This document shows, in pieces, positions 24,932 through 34,547 of a stretch of 64,000 bases of DNA (the stretch's first letter is position 1; each line of letters begins with the position of its first letter). The notes below the pieces were generated by a model. It had not been told where the DNA came from. It searched no databases and saw only the letters and a list, made by a program, of their open reading frames with translations. Origin of the DNA: Streptomyces sp. NBC_01268 (GTDB lineage Bacteria; Actinomycetota; Actinomycetes; Streptomycetales; Streptomycetaceae); assembly GCF_036240795.1 (NCBI RefSeq), contig NZ_CP108454.1, forward strand, positions 992,001 through 1,056,000, in the 5' to 3' direction. The position numbers were made by a program, and so were the translations under genes.

Positions 24932-25444
24932 ATGAACACCAACCCGGACCCGTCCCAGCGGGAGCGGCAGCAGACGACCCAGGCCGCCCGGGAGCTCATC
25001 GAGCTCCTGGAGGTGCTGTGGGAACGCGGCCGGGACATGGTGTCGCCGACGCCGGTGTCGGCGAGTCAGCTGCGCGTGCTGTACAGCCTGGACCGCGAGG
25101 AGGGGATCAGCCTGCGCACCCTGGGCGACCTGCTCGGGTCCGCGCCGCCTTCGGTGAGCCGCATGTGCGACCGGCTGGAGGCGCTGGGCTTCGTCCAGCG
25201 GCTGCCCAGCTCGGTGAGCCGTAGGCAGCTGGAGCTGCGCCTGACCGCCCACGGCAAGGCGTACCTGCGGGACCTCCGGGCCCAGCGCGAGGAGGCCCTG
25301 CTCGCGGTCATCGGCGCCATGTCGCCGACGAGCCGCAAGGCGTTGCTGCGGGGACTCACCGGGTTCCAGGAGGCACTGGGGCAGGACGCGCCGACGGCCT
25401 CGTCACGCCCTGACACGTCGTTGAAGGACGTCAGTTCGGCCTGA
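24932..25444 (+). CDS. MarR-family transcriptional regulator
   Basis: A 170-residue winged-helix protein: helix region (QAARELIELLEVLWERG), recognition helix TLGDLLGSAPPSVSRMCDRLEALGFVQR and wing PSSVSRRQLELRLTAHGKAYL, then a C-terminal dimerisation helix. It is placed between, and opposite to, two paralogous SpoIIE-like genes and divergent from the one at 23610-24836 (95-base gap). It may control one or both. ATG 24932 was chosen for length typical of MarR (140-170); the ribosome binding site is weak. Confidence 0.87.
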   Translation: MNTNPDPSQRERQQTTQAARELIELLEVLWERGRDMVSPTPVSASQLRVLYSLDREEGISLRTLGDLLGSAPPSVSRMCDRLEALGFVQRLPSSVSRRQLELRLTAHGKAYLRDLRAQREEALLAVIGAMSPTSRKALLRGLTGFQEALGQDAPTASSRPDTSLKDVSSA

Positions 25445-25555
25445 TCGCCGCGCACCGCCGGCTCCGGCCGGCCGCACACCCCATGTCCCCACTGCCACCC
25501 TCCGGTGATCCTTGCCGCGTTCAACCGGGCCCGAGCCAGGTGTTGCCCCAAGGAT

Positions 25556-25577
25556 ACAGTTGTCACACGGCAACTGT
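25556..25577. terminator. Hairpin between convergent MarR and SpoIIE-like genes
   Basis: ACAGTTG (25556-25562) and CAACTGT (25571-25577) flank an 8-base loop and overlap the stop codon of the minus-strand gene. It is one of the few AT-rich spots nearby. A bidirectional terminator fits the convergent position; a MarR operator is a weaker alternative. Confidence 0.4.
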
Positions 25578-26738
25578 TGACGGGGTCCCGTGCCAGTCGA
25601 GACAGACGACGAGGGCGTCGTCGTCCAACGGGGTGCCGCCGTGGTACGCGGCGAGCTCGCGCAGCACCGCCTGCGGCACGTGCGTGGGCGGAAGCAGCCG
25701 GGTCCCGCTCAGCGCGCGGGCCAGCGCCCGCTCCCCGTAGCTCTCCCCGTCGGGGGAGACGGCGGCGTACACCCCGTCGCTGCCGAAGAGCAGGCGGTCC
25801 CCCGGGAGCACGGTGAACCGCTCCGGTACGTAGGGGGAGTCCTCGAACATGCCGAGGGGCAGCTGGGCCTCGAAGGAGACGCGCTCGACGGAGTGGCCCC
25901 GCAGCCGCCACAGACGAGGCGAGCCCGCGTCCACGGCTTCGACCTCGCCCGTGACGAGGTCGAAGGACAGGAGGAGCACCGACACGAAGGCGCTGCCCCG
26001 GTACTGCGCGTACACGGCCTGGTCGGCCAGGGCGGCCTGGTCCGCGAGGCCCAGACCGGCCCGGCGGGCGTTGCGGAGCGCGTTGATCGCCAGGTTCGTC
26101 AGCAGGGCGGCCTCGATCCCCTCCCCCATGCCGTTGGTGACCGTCAGGGTCAGCCGCCCGTCCGAGACGGACCAGTCGTAGTTGTCCCCGAAGATCGCGT
26201 AGGCCGGTTCCAGATGGGCGCCGAGGGCGAACTCGGGACGGGCGCACGAGCGGCCGGGGAGCAGCTGCCACTGCATCTCGGCCGCGAGGGTCAGCCGGGT
26301 CGCCCGCCGCGCCAGGACGTACAGGTCCGTGTCCCGCTCGGCCACCAGGATCTCGTGCCCGAGCGCCTCGCAGACCTGGCCGAGTCCGGGCAGCAGGGCC
26401 CCGACGTCGGCCCCCGCGGGGAATCCGGCGGTGAGGACGCCCAGGCGGTCTCCCCGTACGGTGACGGGAAGGTGGGCCCGGACCGAGTCGGCCTCGCGGG
26501 TGACGTACGGCTCCTGGGCGCCGAAGGCACGCCCCTGGGGGCTGTCGTGGATCGGGACCGACGGCACCGCACCGGGTGTGCGCTCGACGAGCTGGAGCGT
26601 TCGCAGTGCGTAGTCGGCCAGCCGGAGTTCCACCCCCAGGGCGCCGCAGTGCTCCCGCAGGGCGTCCTCGACGACGCTCACCAGCCGGTGCGGAGCTGCC
26701 CTGCGGAGCGCCTGCTCCACGTCGGCGATCTCGTGCAC
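25563..26738 (-). CDS. GAF-SpoIIE phosphatase-like protein, paralog 2
   Basis: A 391-residue paralog of the protein at 23610. GAF-like part ~15-150 (VHLPVTVRGDRLGVLTAGF region), SpoIIE-like part ~165-385. Active-site motifs are better kept than in its sister: FGDNYDW for GGDxYD, GSDGVYAA for the TDGLxE region and DDDALVVCLDW at the end. However, the central D of DxxGHG is replaced by Asn (VTNGMGEGIEAAL). Catalytic activity is doubtful but possible. GTG 26738 follows GGGAGAAC. It is the last gene of a four-gene minus-strand run (hybrid kinase, phosphatase, STAS, this gene). Confidence 0.82.
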   Translation of the reverse strand: MHEIADVEQALRRAAPHRLVSVVEDALREHCGALGVELRLADYALRTLQLVERTPGAVPSVPIHDSPQGRAFGAQEPYVTREADSVRAHLPVTVRGDRLGVLTAGFPAGADVGALLPGLGQVCEALGHEILVAERDTDLYVLARRATRLTLAAEMQWQLLPGRSCARPEFALGAHLEPAYAIFGDNYDWSVSDGRLTLTVTNGMGEGIEAALLTNLAINALRNARRAGLGLADQAALADQAVYAQYRGSAFVSVLLLSFDLVTGEVEAVDAGSPRLWRLRGHSVERVSFEAQLPLGMFEDSPYVPERFTVLPGDRLLFGSDGVYAAVSPDGESYGERALARALSGTRLLPPTHVPQAVLRELAAYHGGTPLDDDALVVCLDWHGTPSTVAV

Positions 26739-26812
26739 GTTCTCCCGCTTCCTTCCTCCCGGGGCGCGGTCCCGTGCCCCGGGGCCGCACCTCCCTGCGT
26801 CCGTCTCGTGGT

Positions 26813-27178
26813 CTATCTCGTGCCGGCCGCGGCCAGTGCCGCGGCCAGGTCGGGGTGCGGCGGGATCGTGGTCGTCACTCCGGTGATCTCCAGGATGCGT
26901 CGCACCGCCGACGTCGGCGCGGCGAGGTACACGTCTCCCCCGAGCGCGCGTGCCTTGTGGACCGCTCTGATGAGGACGTTCAGACCGGAGGAGTCCATGA
27001 AGCCCAGTGCGGACAGATCGAGGACGAGGTGGGCCCGCCCCTGCCGGAGCTGTTCGCTCAGGTCGTCCTGGAGCAGGGGAGCGGTCTCCATGTCCAGCTC
27101 ACCTGCCAGGGCCAGCACCGCCGTGCCGGCGTCACGGATCGTGACGCCGACGTCGAGGTTCGGTTCGCGCTCGGACAT
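26813..27178 (-). CDS. STAS-domain anti-sigma factor antagonist
   Basis: A 121-residue STAS protein of RsbV/SpoIIAA/BldG type. The phosphorylatable Ser lies in LGFMDSSGLNVLIRA (~55-69), after the sheet VLALAGELDMETAPLLQDDL. In partner switching the dephosphorylated antagonist captures the RsbW-like kinase and frees the sigma factor. It is encoded between two SpoIIE-type phosphatase genes, so the 826-residue protein 50 bases upstream is the likely phosphatase that activates it. Confidence 0.92.
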   Translation of the reverse strand: MSEREPNLDVGVTIRDAGTAVLALAGELDMETAPLLQDDLSEQLRQGRAHLVLDLSALGFMDSSGLNVLIRAVHKARALGGDVYLAAPTSAVRRILEITGVTTTIPPHPDLAAALAAAGTR

Positions 27179-27228
27179 GTTCCCTGCTTTCCACGGTGGG
27201 GACGGGCGGTGGGACGGGCGATCGGCGA

Positions 27229-29709
27229 TCAGTTCACCTGGACACCGATCAGACACGTGTCGTCGTCGGTGTCCGACTTGCTGCGCGACAGCAGCAGGTC
27301 GAGACGTCCTTCGAGGCCGTCGGTCGGCAGGCGGGCGGTGGCCAGCAGTTGGGCGACGGAGTCGTGGACGGAGGTGTCCCGCCGTTCGACGAGACCGTCG
27401 GTGTACATCAGCACGGTGTCGTCGGGTTCGAGCCGGAGCTCCGCCTCCTCGTACTCGGCTTCGGCGAGAGCCCCCAGGAGCATGCCCCGGAGCAGCGGCA
27501 GGTCGGCCGCCTCGCTCCCCCGGACGAGCACCGGCGGGAGGTGCCCCGCACGGGCCCAGCGCAGGGTCCGTGTCCCGGGGTCGTAGATGCCGCAGACGGC
27601 GGTGCCCGTGACCTGGGCCGTGAGGTGGTGGGCGACGCTGTTCAGCCAGGACAGCAGCTGTCCCGGCCCCGCGCCGGTGACGGCGAGGCCGCGCAGGGCG
27701 TTGCGCAGCACGACCATCCCGGTGGCGGCCTCCACTCCGTGGCCGGCGACGTCACCGACGCACAGGAGCACCTTCTTGGACGGCAGCACGACGGCGTCGT
27801 ACCAGTCGCCGCCGACCATGGACTCGGACTCGGCCGGGCGGTAGCGCACGGCGACGTCGAGTCCCGGGGCGTCGAGCGGTGGTTTGGCCGGGGGCATGAT
27901 GGCGTGCTGGAGCTGGAGGGTGAGCCGGTTGCGTTCCACCGCCTCCTCCTCCGTGGCGACGAGACGGTCGCGGGTGGCCATGAGGGCGACCTCGGTCCAG
28001 TGCTGCGCGGAGATGTCCTGGTAGGCGCCCCGGACCGCCTGGAGCCGGTCGTCGGTGCCCAGCGCGGGTTCGGCGATCACCCGGATGTGGCGGGTGACCC
28101 CGTCCCTGCGCAGCAGCCGGAAGGCCGTGGAGCCCGCCCGCCGCTGGTGCAGGACGGAGTGGAGGAAGCGCCGGATGGCGTCGGCTTCGTCGGGATGGGC
28201 ATGGGACGCCAGGTCACGCAGGGAGACGGGCGGTTCCCCCTCCTCCCGGCCGAAGAGGTCGAAGAGCTGGCCGTTCCAGGTGATCTCGCCGGTGAGCACG
28301 TCCTCCTCGAAGGCGCCGACCCGGCCGAGACGCTGGGCGTGCTGCAGCAGGCTGGCGAGGCGGGCCGACTCGTCCTCGATGCGCCAGATGAGGAAGACGC
28401 TGGCCCCGTGGCGGCTGATGCTGATGTCGGCGAGCGAGGAGAGCGGCACCTGGTCCACGAGCGCGGTCAGCCGTGTCCGCCGGGAGCGGAAGGGCTCTCC
28501 CGTGGCGTAGACCCGCTCGATCCGCTCGAAGAGTTCGGTCCCGCCCGCCGTCGCGGGATACGCCTCCAGGAGCAGCGCCCCGTCGACGGCGCTCCGGGGC
28601 CGGCCTGCCGGGTCCTGGAAGTGCGCGTTGGCGTGCCGGATCCGGAAGTCGGCCAGCCTCCCCGCCTCGTCCAGGTGGGGGGTCAGGACGAGTGCGGGGT
28701 CGTGGAGCCCGTCGGCGAGCTCGGCCAGTTCCAGCGGTCCGTCCCCGCCCGGGACGCCGGAGCCCGTGGACACGGCCTGCGCCGGAAGGGCTTCCAGGGT
28801 GTGGGCGCAGAGCTCGGCGAGGGCCTCGATCTGGCGCTCCACGGCCTGGGGCTGCGGGTCCAGGGGGCCGTCCCAGCAGATCTCCAGCACGCCGTGGATG
28901 CGGCCGCCGGTCCCGGCGGGGACGACGACCCGGCCGCCGTCGGGGTGGCGCGCGCGTCCGATCGAGGGGATGCCGGCGGCTGCCAAGGAGGGGTACCGGA
29001 CCGTGCGGCGGGCGGTCAGCGCCTGTCGGGCCGCGGTGGTCACGCCCGGCGGTACGTGGTGCCAGCGGGCCGCCTCGTCGGCGCCGAATCCCGCGTGGCC
29101 CCGCAGGCTCAGCGAGGCGTCGGGGCCGGTGGTCCAGATCGCGACGGCGACGGCGCCGAGGGGTTCGAGGGCGTGCGCCAGCAGCGACTCGGCGACGGAC
29201 TGGGTGTCGCCGGCGCCGAGCGCCGCGCTCTCGGCCGTACGCAGGCGCACGCCGACCGAGGCGTCGGGGCCGGTGACCGGACCGGGGGCGCCGGGCCCGC
29301 CGACGGTCGTCCGGAGGAAGTCGCCGGTGACCTCGGTGACCCGGTCGCGGGCCGCCTGGTTGATGATGTCCGCGGCCAGCTCCAGCGGGGAGAGCCCGGC
29401 CTGCCCGGCCAGCTCGGCGAGTTGCCGGGCCGCCTGGGCGGGCCCGCACCCCAGGCGCTCGACGAGCACTCCCTTGGCCAGCTCGACCAGGGCACGCCCC
29501 TCGGCCGCCGCGTGCGCGGCCCGTACCTCGCCGCGCAGCCGCTCCACCGTGGCCGTCAGCCGGCCGACCGTGCCGCGGTCCGACCCCGGTCGGTCGCCGT
29601 CGGGGGTGGCGTGTGCGGGGCCGGCCACCACGGCCGCCTCCGGCTCCGCGGCACCGTCCCCGTGGGGGCCGGAGGACGGGTCTCCGCCACGCAGGTGGGG
29701 GCCACTCAC
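27229..29709 (-). CDS. ANTAR-GAF-PAS-SpoIIE multidomain phosphatase
   Basis: An 826-residue PP2C-type phosphatase. Domains in order are an ANTAR-like helical region (~60-110: RALVELAKGVLVERLGC...GLSPLELAADIIN), GAF (~150-310), two PAS-type sensors (~330-450 and ~450-585) and SpoIIE (~605-825). Active-site motifs are intact: GGDWYDAVVLP, VGDVAGHGVEAA, YTDGLVERR, DDDTCLIGV. It should dephosphorylate the STAS antagonist encoded next. ANTAR domains normally bind RNA and sit at the C-terminus of response regulators, so an N-terminal one here is unusual. GTG 29709 is preceded by GAGGAG. Confidence 0.9.
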   Translation of the reverse strand: MSGPHLRGGDPSSGPHGDGAAEPEAAVVAGPAHATPDGDRPGSDRGTVGRLTATVERLRGEVRAAHAAAEGRALVELAKGVLVERLGCGPAQAARQLAELAGQAGLSPLELAADIINQAARDRVTEVTGDFLRTTVGGPGAPGPVTGPDASVGVRLRTAESAALGAGDTQSVAESLLAHALEPLGAVAVAIWTTGPDASLSLRGHAGFGADEAARWHHVPPGVTTAARQALTARRTVRYPSLAAAGIPSIGRARHPDGGRVVVPAGTGGRIHGVLEICWDGPLDPQPQAVERQIEALAELCAHTLEALPAQAVSTGSGVPGGDGPLELAELADGLHDPALVLTPHLDEAGRLADFRIRHANAHFQDPAGRPRSAVDGALLLEAYPATAGGTELFERIERVYATGEPFRSRRTRLTALVDQVPLSSLADISISRHGASVFLIWRIEDESARLASLLQHAQRLGRVGAFEEDVLTGEITWNGQLFDLFGREEGEPPVSLRDLASHAHPDEADAIRRFLHSVLHQRRAGSTAFRLLRRDGVTRHIRVIAEPALGTDDRLQAVRGAYQDISAQHWTEVALMATRDRLVATEEEAVERNRLTLQLQHAIMPPAKPPLDAPGLDVAVRYRPAESESMVGGDWYDAVVLPSKKVLLCVGDVAGHGVEAATGMVVLRNALRGLAVTGAGPGQLLSWLNSVAHHLTAQVTGTAVCGIYDPGTRTLRWARAGHLPPVLVRGSEAADLPLLRGMLLGALAEAEYEEAELRLEPDDTVLMYTDGLVERRDTSVHDSVAQLLATARLPTDGLEGRLDLLLSRSKSDTDDDTCLIGVQVN

Positions 29710-29829
29710 GTCGACGACTCCTCGGGTTGGGCGGCGTGGGGGCCGCCGGACGGACGGGACGGGGCGCGCCGGGAGGGCGCGGTGCCCGCCGCCGGGGTGC
29801 GGTACGGGCCGGTGCGGACGCCCACGCGG

Positions 29830-32800
29830 CTATCCGTCGTTCAGCCAGCGGCCGACGCAGGCGATGAGTTCGTCGGCGTCGACGGGCTTGGTCACGTAGT
29901 CACTGGCGCCTGCGGCGAGGCTCTTCTCCCGGTCCCCCGGCATGGCCTTGGCGGTGACGGCGACGACGGGCAGACCCGCGAACTGCGGCATCTCCCTGAT
30001 CCGCGCGGTCGCGGTGTAGCCGTCCATCTCCGGCATCATCACGTCCATCAGGACCAGGTCGACCGCCGCGTGCGCGAGCAGTGCCTCGATCCCCTTCCGG
30101 CCGTTCTCGGCGTGCAGGACGGTGATGCCGTGCAGTTCCAGGATGCCGCTGAGGGCGTAGAGGTTGCGGGCGTCGTCGTCGACCACCAGGACGGTACGGC
30201 CGCGCAGCGTGGTGTCGATGGTCTGCGGTTCGGGGGCTCGGTGTTCTCCCCGGACGAGGGGCACGACATCGCCGGGCTGCTCGGCGGAGAGGTGCAGGGC
30301 GATCCGCTCGCGCAGTTCGTCCAGGCTGGAAAGGAGCTCCAGCGGCCTCCGGCGGGCCAGCTCCTGCAGGGCGCGCTCCTGTTCCGCGGCCATGCGGCGG
30401 TTGTTGTGGGCGAGGACGGGGACGGAGTGCAGGGCCTCGTCGCCGTCCATGGCGTCCAGGAAGCGCAGGGCGTCGCCGTCCGCCATGTCGACGTCGAGCA
30501 CGACGCAGTGGAACGGCTGGGTGGCCAGCGCGGTGGCGGCCTCCTGGGGGCCGACGACCGCGATCAGTTCGACGTCCTCCCGGTCGGCGCGGCCGGCGTC
30601 GGCGGCGAGTTCCGTGACGGCGTTCTCGGCGACCAGCGCGAGGAGCCCGCGCGGGCGCTCCTCGATCACGAGGAGGCGCCGTGTCGGCCGGGTCGACGGT
30701 GCGGCGGGACGCGTGCGGAGGGCGCGGGCGTCGCCCGGGGCCGGCGCCTCGACCGGAGGGAGGCCACGGCCGTCCGCCGTCGGGGCGGCGGGGGCGGGGT
30801 GCTCCGTGAAGTCGGTGCGGGTGACGGGCAGGTAGAGGGTGAAGGTGCTGCCCTCGCCCGGCACGCTGGCGACCGTGAGGGCGCCACCGAGCAGATAGGC
30901 GATCTCACGGCTGATGGACAGGCCCAGGCCCGTGCCGCCGTACTTCCGGTTGGTCGTCCCGTCGGCCTGCTGGAAGGCGCCGAAGATCGCCTCCAGGTTC
31001 TCGCGGGCGATGCCGATGCCGGTGTCGGTGACGCGGAAGGCGACGACCGGGCCGCCCCGGTGGACGGTCGCCGGGAGGTCGTCCTCCGGCACCGGTTCGA
31101 TGCGGAGCTCGACGGCGCCCTGCTCGGTGAACTTGACGGCGTTGGACAGCAGGTTCCGCAGCACCTGCCGGAGCCGCGAGTCGTCGGTGACCAGGTCGAC
31201 GGGGATGCCCGCGGCGGTCGAGACGGTGAAGGCGAGGCTCTTCTGCGACGTGAGGGGGCGGAAGGTGGCCTCGACGTAGTCGAGGAGCCGGCGCAGCGCC
31301 ACGCGCTCCGGGTTGAGGTCCATCTTCCCGGCCTCCACCTTGGACAGGTCGAGGATGTCGTTGATCAGCTGCAGCAGGTCGGACCCGGCCGAGTGGATGA
31401 TGCCGGCGTACTCCACCTGCTTGGCCGTGAGGTTGCGGGTCGGGTTCTGGGCCAGCAGCTGCGCCAGGATCAGGAGGCTGTTGAGCGGGGTGCGCAGTTC
31501 GTGGCTCATGTTGGCCAGGAACTCGGACTTGTACTTCGAGGCCAGCGCGAGCTGCTGGGCGCGGTCCTCGATCTCCTGGCGGGCCTGCTCGATCTGGAGG
31601 TTCTTGGCCTCGATGTCGCGGTTCTGCGTCGCGAGGAGGGCCGCCTTCTCCTCCAGTTCGGCGTTGGACCGCTGGAGTTCCTCCTGCTGCACCTGGAGCT
31701 CTTCGGTGCGGGAGCGCAGTTCGCCGGCCAGCCGCTGGGACTCGTCCAGGAGTTCGTCCGTACGGGCGTTGGCGACGATGGTGCTGAGGTTGACGCCGAC
31801 CGTCTCCATGAGCTGCTCCAGGAAGTCCCGGTGCACGGAGGTGAACGGGCTGAAGGACATCAGCTCGATGACGCCGAGGACCTGGTCCTCGACGACGACC
31901 GGCAGCACCACCAGGCTGCCCCGGGAGGTGCTGCCGAGCCCCGAGGAGATGGTGACGTAGTCGTCGGGGACGTTCTCGGCGGCGATGGTGCGGCGGCTGC
32001 GGGCGGCCTGCCCGACGAGTGACTCACCCAGCCGGAAACGGTCCTTGCCGCGGTCGCCGGCGGGTCGGCCGTAGGAGCCGACGAGCCCCAGCTCGACGCA
32101 GTCCGCCCCCTCCTCCGCCAGGTAGAAGGCGCCGTACTGGGCGGCCACGAGCGGGGTCAGCTCGTCCATGACGAGTTCGGCGACGACGGCCAGGTCACGG
32201 TGGCCCTGCATCAGCGCGGAGATCCGTGCCAGGCTGGACTTCAGCCAGTCCTGTTCCTGATTGGCCCGGGTGGTCTCGCGCAGCGAGCCGACCATCGCGT
32301 TGATGTTGTCCTTGAGCTCGGCTACCTCGCCCGAGGCCTCGACGGTGATCGAGCGGGTCAGGTCGCCCTCGGCGACGGCGCTCGCGACCTCGGCGATGGC
32401 GCGGACCTGGCGGGTCAGGTTCCCGGCGAGTTCGTTGACGTTCTCGGTCAGGCGCTTCCAGGTGCCGGAGACGCCCTCCACCTCCGCCTGTCCCCCGAGC
32501 CGGCCCTCGCTGCCGACCTCCCGGGCCACGCGGGTCACCTCGGCCGCGAACGAGGACAGCTGGTCGACCATCGTGTTGATGGTCGTCTTCAGCGCCAGGA
32601 TCTCGCCGCGCGCGTCCACGGCGATCTTCTTCGACAGATCACCGTTGGCCACCGCGGTGGCGACGTGGGCGATCGCCCTCACCTGTGCGGTGAGGTTCCC
32701 CGCCATGGAGTTCACGGAGTCCGTCAGGTCCCGCCAGGTGCCGGAGGCGCCCTTCACGTCGGCCTGACCGCCGAGGATGCCCTCCGTGCCCACGTCACGG

Positions 32801-33306
32801 GCCATGCGCGTGACCTCGTCGGCGAAGGAGGAGAGCTGGTCGACCATCGTGTTGATGGTGTTCTTGAGCTCGAGGATCTCGCCGCGGGCGTCCACGTCGA
32901 TCTTCTGGGACAGGTCTCCCCGGGCGACGGCGGTGGCCACCTGGGCGATGTCGCGGACCTGGCTGGTGAGGTTGCCGGCCATGGCGTTCACCGAGTCGGT
33001 CAGGTCGGCCCAGGAGCCGGAGACGCCCGGCACCACGGCCTGTCCGCCCAGTGTTCCTTCCGTGCCGACCTCACGGGCCACCCGCGTCACCTCGGACGTG
33101 AACAGGGAGAGCTGGTCGACCATGCCGTTGAAGACCCTGGAGATCTCGCCCGTCAGACCGCCCGCGTCGTCGGGCAGGCGGGTGCCGAAGTCACCGTCCC
33201 GCACCGCCGTGAGACCGGCCAGGAACTGCCGGAGCTGGGGCTCCGCCACCGCGCCCGGCTCCTGCCGCCCCTCGGTCGAGGTGCCCTTGATCGTGGTCTC
33301 AGACAT
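29830..33306 (-). CDS. Hybrid histidine kinase with HAMP array, GAF and two receivers
   Basis: A 1158-residue soluble kinase with no transmembrane segment. Residues ~35-350 hold four HAMP-type repeats with connectors of ~92 residues ([42 protein letters not shown]). GAF lies at ~385-530, a coiled coil at ~530-590, HisKA with [15 protein letters not shown] (~597-611), HATPase to ~830 ([27 protein letters not shown]), a degenerate receiver (~880-985) and a canonical receiver (~1030-1150; [27 protein letters not shown]). This resembles fungal-type group III and Streptomyces OsaA-like osmosensing kinases. It is followed by the SpoIIE phosphatase gene. The ATG at 33306 is preferred; upstream codons are Arg-rich. 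Confidence 0.93.
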   Translation of the reverse strand: MSETTIKGTSTEGRQEPGAVAEPQLRQFLAGLTAVRDGDFGTRLPDDAGGLTGEISRVFNGMVDQLSLFTSEVTRVAREVGTEGTLGGQAVVPGVSGSWADLTDSVNAMAGNLTSQVRDIAQVATAVARGDLSQKIDVDARGEILELKNTINTMVDQLSSFADEVTRMARDVGTEGILGGQADVKGASGTWRDLTDSVNSMAGNLTAQVRAIAHVATAVANGDLSKKIAVDARGEILALKTTINTMVDQLSSFAAEVTRVAREVGSEGRLGGQAEVEGVSGTWKRLTENVNELAGNLTRQVRAIAEVASAVAEGDLTRSITVEASGEVAELKDNINAMVGSLRETTRANQEQDWLKSSLARISALMQGHRDLAVVAELVMDELTPLVAAQYGAFYLAEEGADCVELGLVGSYGRPAGDRGKDRFRLGESLVGQAARSRRTIAAENVPDDYVTISSGLGSTSRGSLVVLPVVVEDQVLGVIELMSFSPFTSVHRDFLEQLMETVGVNLSTIVANARTDELLDESQRLAGELRSRTEELQVQQEELQRSNAELEEKAALLATQNRDIEAKNLQIEQARQEIEDRAQQLALASKYKSEFLANMSHELRTPLNSLLILAQLLAQNPTRNLTAKQVEYAGIIHSAGSDLLQLINDILDLSKVEAGKMDLNPERVALRRLLDYVEATFRPLTSQKSLAFTVSTAAGIPVDLVTDDSRLRQVLRNLLSNAVKFTEQGAVELRIEPVPEDDLPATVHRGGPVVAFRVTDTGIGIARENLEAIFGAFQQADGTTNRKYGGTGLGLSISREIAYLLGGALTVASVPGEGSTFTLYLPVTRTDFTEHPAPAAPTADGRGLPPVEAPAPGDARALRTRPAAPSTRPTRRLLVIEERPRGLLALVAENAVTELAADAGRADREDVELIAVVGPQEAATALATQPFHCVVLDVDMADGDALRFLDAMDGDEALHSVPVLAHNNRRMAAEQERALQELARRRPLELLSSLDELRERIALHLSAEQPGDVVPLVRGEHRAPEPQTIDTTLRGRTVLVVDDDARNLYALSGILELHGITVLHAENGRKGIEALLAHAAVDLVLMDVMMPEMDGYTATARIREMPQFAGLPVVAVTAKAMPGDREKSLAAGASDYVTKPVDADELIACVGRWLNDG

Positions 33307-33594
33307 GCCCCATCCTCGTTCGCCATCAGGCATCCGCTCGCGGGCCGTCCGTTCACGATCCCGTGCGGCTTCACCCGCGTTCCCTTCACGGCCCCGGCCT
33401 CGACCGTTGCCGTACGGCAATGATGACGACCCTACCCCCACGTGATCGACAGGAGGAGGGCAGTGCCGCGTCAGGCGGCCGGAACCCGCCGTCGGACCGC
33501 TTCCGGGCACTCTTCCCCGCATGCGCCGCCGGAACCCGGGTACACGACGCGTCGAGCCGGGCGGCCGACGCCCTGCCGACGAGGGGAGCAGCAC

Positions 33595-33822
33595 GTGCTG
33601 ATGGCCCATCCCGTGGTCCTGCGCGATCTCATCGACCGGTACGAGGCACTCCGGGTGCTCCAGGCGGAGAACGGCGGCGACGAGGTGCGCCGGCGCATGG
33701 ACGACCTGGCGTACACCCTGTGCGTCTCCACCGGTACGCGGGACATCGGAGCGGCGCTGGTCGCGGCCCGCTGCCGACTGCCCGGTGCGCGCCCCGAGGA
33801 CGGCTCGGCGCTGACCGCCTGA
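33595..33822 (+). CDS. DUF5133-type small protein
   Basis: A 75-residue protein (AHPVVLRDLIDRYEALRVLQ; VRRRMDDLAYTLCVSTGTRDIGAALVAARCRL) of a small family found in Streptomyces and called DUF5133, of unknown function. The GTG at 33595 has GGGGAG 7 bases upstream; the longer upstream frame is Arg-rich and unlikely. Two internal Cys residues (in TLCVST and AARCRL) are noticeable. It is followed by a strong terminator. Confidence 0.75.
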   Translation: MLMAHPVVLRDLIDRYEALRVLQAENGGDEVRRRMDDLAYTLCVSTGTRDIGAALVAARCRLPGARPEDGSALTA

Positions 33823-33862
33823 GCGCCCTGAGCACCTGAGCGCCCTGAGCGCCTGAGCACGT
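33823..33862. repeat. Short CTGAGCGCC tandem repeats
   Basis: Five near-copies of CTGAGC(G/A)CC, spaced alternately 10 and 9 bases apart, follow the stop codon. They encode nothing and lead directly into the terminator hairpin. Confidence 0.7.
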
Positions 33863-33867
33863 GGACG

Positions 33868-33901
33868 AGCCCGGCACCCTCCTTCCGGAGGGTGCCGGGC
33901 T
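33868..33901. terminator. Strong bidirectional terminator
   Basis: AGCCCGGCACCCTCC (33868-33882) pairs perfectly with 33887-33901 around a TTCC tetraloop: a 15-bp stem between the convergent DUF5133 gene and the small hydrophobic-protein gene, so it can serve both. Confidence 0.85.
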
Positions 33902-33939
33902 CTCCCGTACCGTGCGAGCCGGCGCCGGGGGCGGGCCGC

Positions 33940-34101
33940 CTACCAGCGGTACCAGCGGCCCGTGCGCCCCTTCGGCCGGGCCACGAAGCCCAGGAGCCAC
34001 AGGACGAGCACGATCACGGCGATCCACCAGAGCGCCTTGACCGCGAAACCGAAACCGAAGAGCAGCAGGACGAGAAGGAGAACCAGCAGCAGGGGAACCA
34101 T
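33940..34101 (-). CDS. Small hydrophobic membrane protein (53 aa)
   Basis: Two closely spaced hydrophobic helices (VPLLLVLLLVLLLFGFGFAV; ALWWIAVIVLVLWLLGFV) are followed by a basic, aromatic tail ARPKGRTGRWYRW. This is the pattern of the tiny 'hydrophobic protein' family common in Streptomyces stress regions. The ATG at 34101 follows AGGAGG by 8 bases, so the gene is real despite its size. Function unknown. Confidence 0.8.
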   Translation of the reverse strand: MVPLLLVLLLVLLLFGFGFAVKALWWIAVIVLVLWLLGFVARPKGRTGRWYRW

Positions 34102-34177
34102 GTGGAGCGACCTCCTGGAATGACGGGTGCTCAGGGACGAGGGGACGCGGCGCCTGCGTGTGGGCGGCGCCGCCGCG

Positions 34178-34531
34178 CTAGAACGGGCCGCCGACGCGGT
34201 AGTACGCCACGAGGTCCTCGCGGTACTGCCGGTCGGCGAGGTGCTCGTCGGAGAGGAACTGCGGCGCCTCCTTGACCTGTTCCTTCCTCAGGCCGAGGTG
34301 GACGGTGTGCTCGTCGAGGTCGACGCGGGTCACGGCGCTCGCCGGGATCAGCACCTCCCTGCCGAAGATCCAGACCCCCGTGTCCACGACCAGATACGCG
34401 TCGTCGACCTCGTCGGAGTGCCGGTCCACCTTTCCGATGGAGCCGTCGGCCGCCTCGACCCGCCATCCGGTGAGGTCGGTGCCCGCCAGATGGCCGGAAT
34501 CGGTGTCGTAGGCCCACCCGTGGTCGGTCAT
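34178..34531 (-). CDS. PRC-barrel domain protein
   Basis: A 117-residue protein with one PRC-barrel (LTGWRVEAADGSIGKVDRHSDEVDDAYLVVDTG, then FGREVLIPASAVTRVDLDEHTVHL) and a C-terminal helix KEQVKEAPQF. Cytoplasmic PRC-barrels bind protein or RNA partners; in actinobacteria stand-alone ones are typical of general stress regulons. The shorter ATG at 34531 starts at the conserved MTDHGW; the upstream frame is repeat-derived. Confidence 0.87.
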   Translation of the reverse strand: MTDHGWAYDTDSGHLAGTDLTGWRVEAADGSIGKVDRHSDEVDDAYLVVDTGVWIFGREVLIPASAVTRVDLDEHTVHLGLRKEQVKEAPQFLSDEHLADRQYREDLVAYYRVGGPF

Positions 34532-34547
34532 CGCTGTCACTCTCCTC

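Noticed and set aside
27196..32022. A 1608-codon plus-strand frame opposite the phosphatase and kinase genes
   Set aside because: No recognisable domain; it is an antisense shadow of the intact minus-strand genes.
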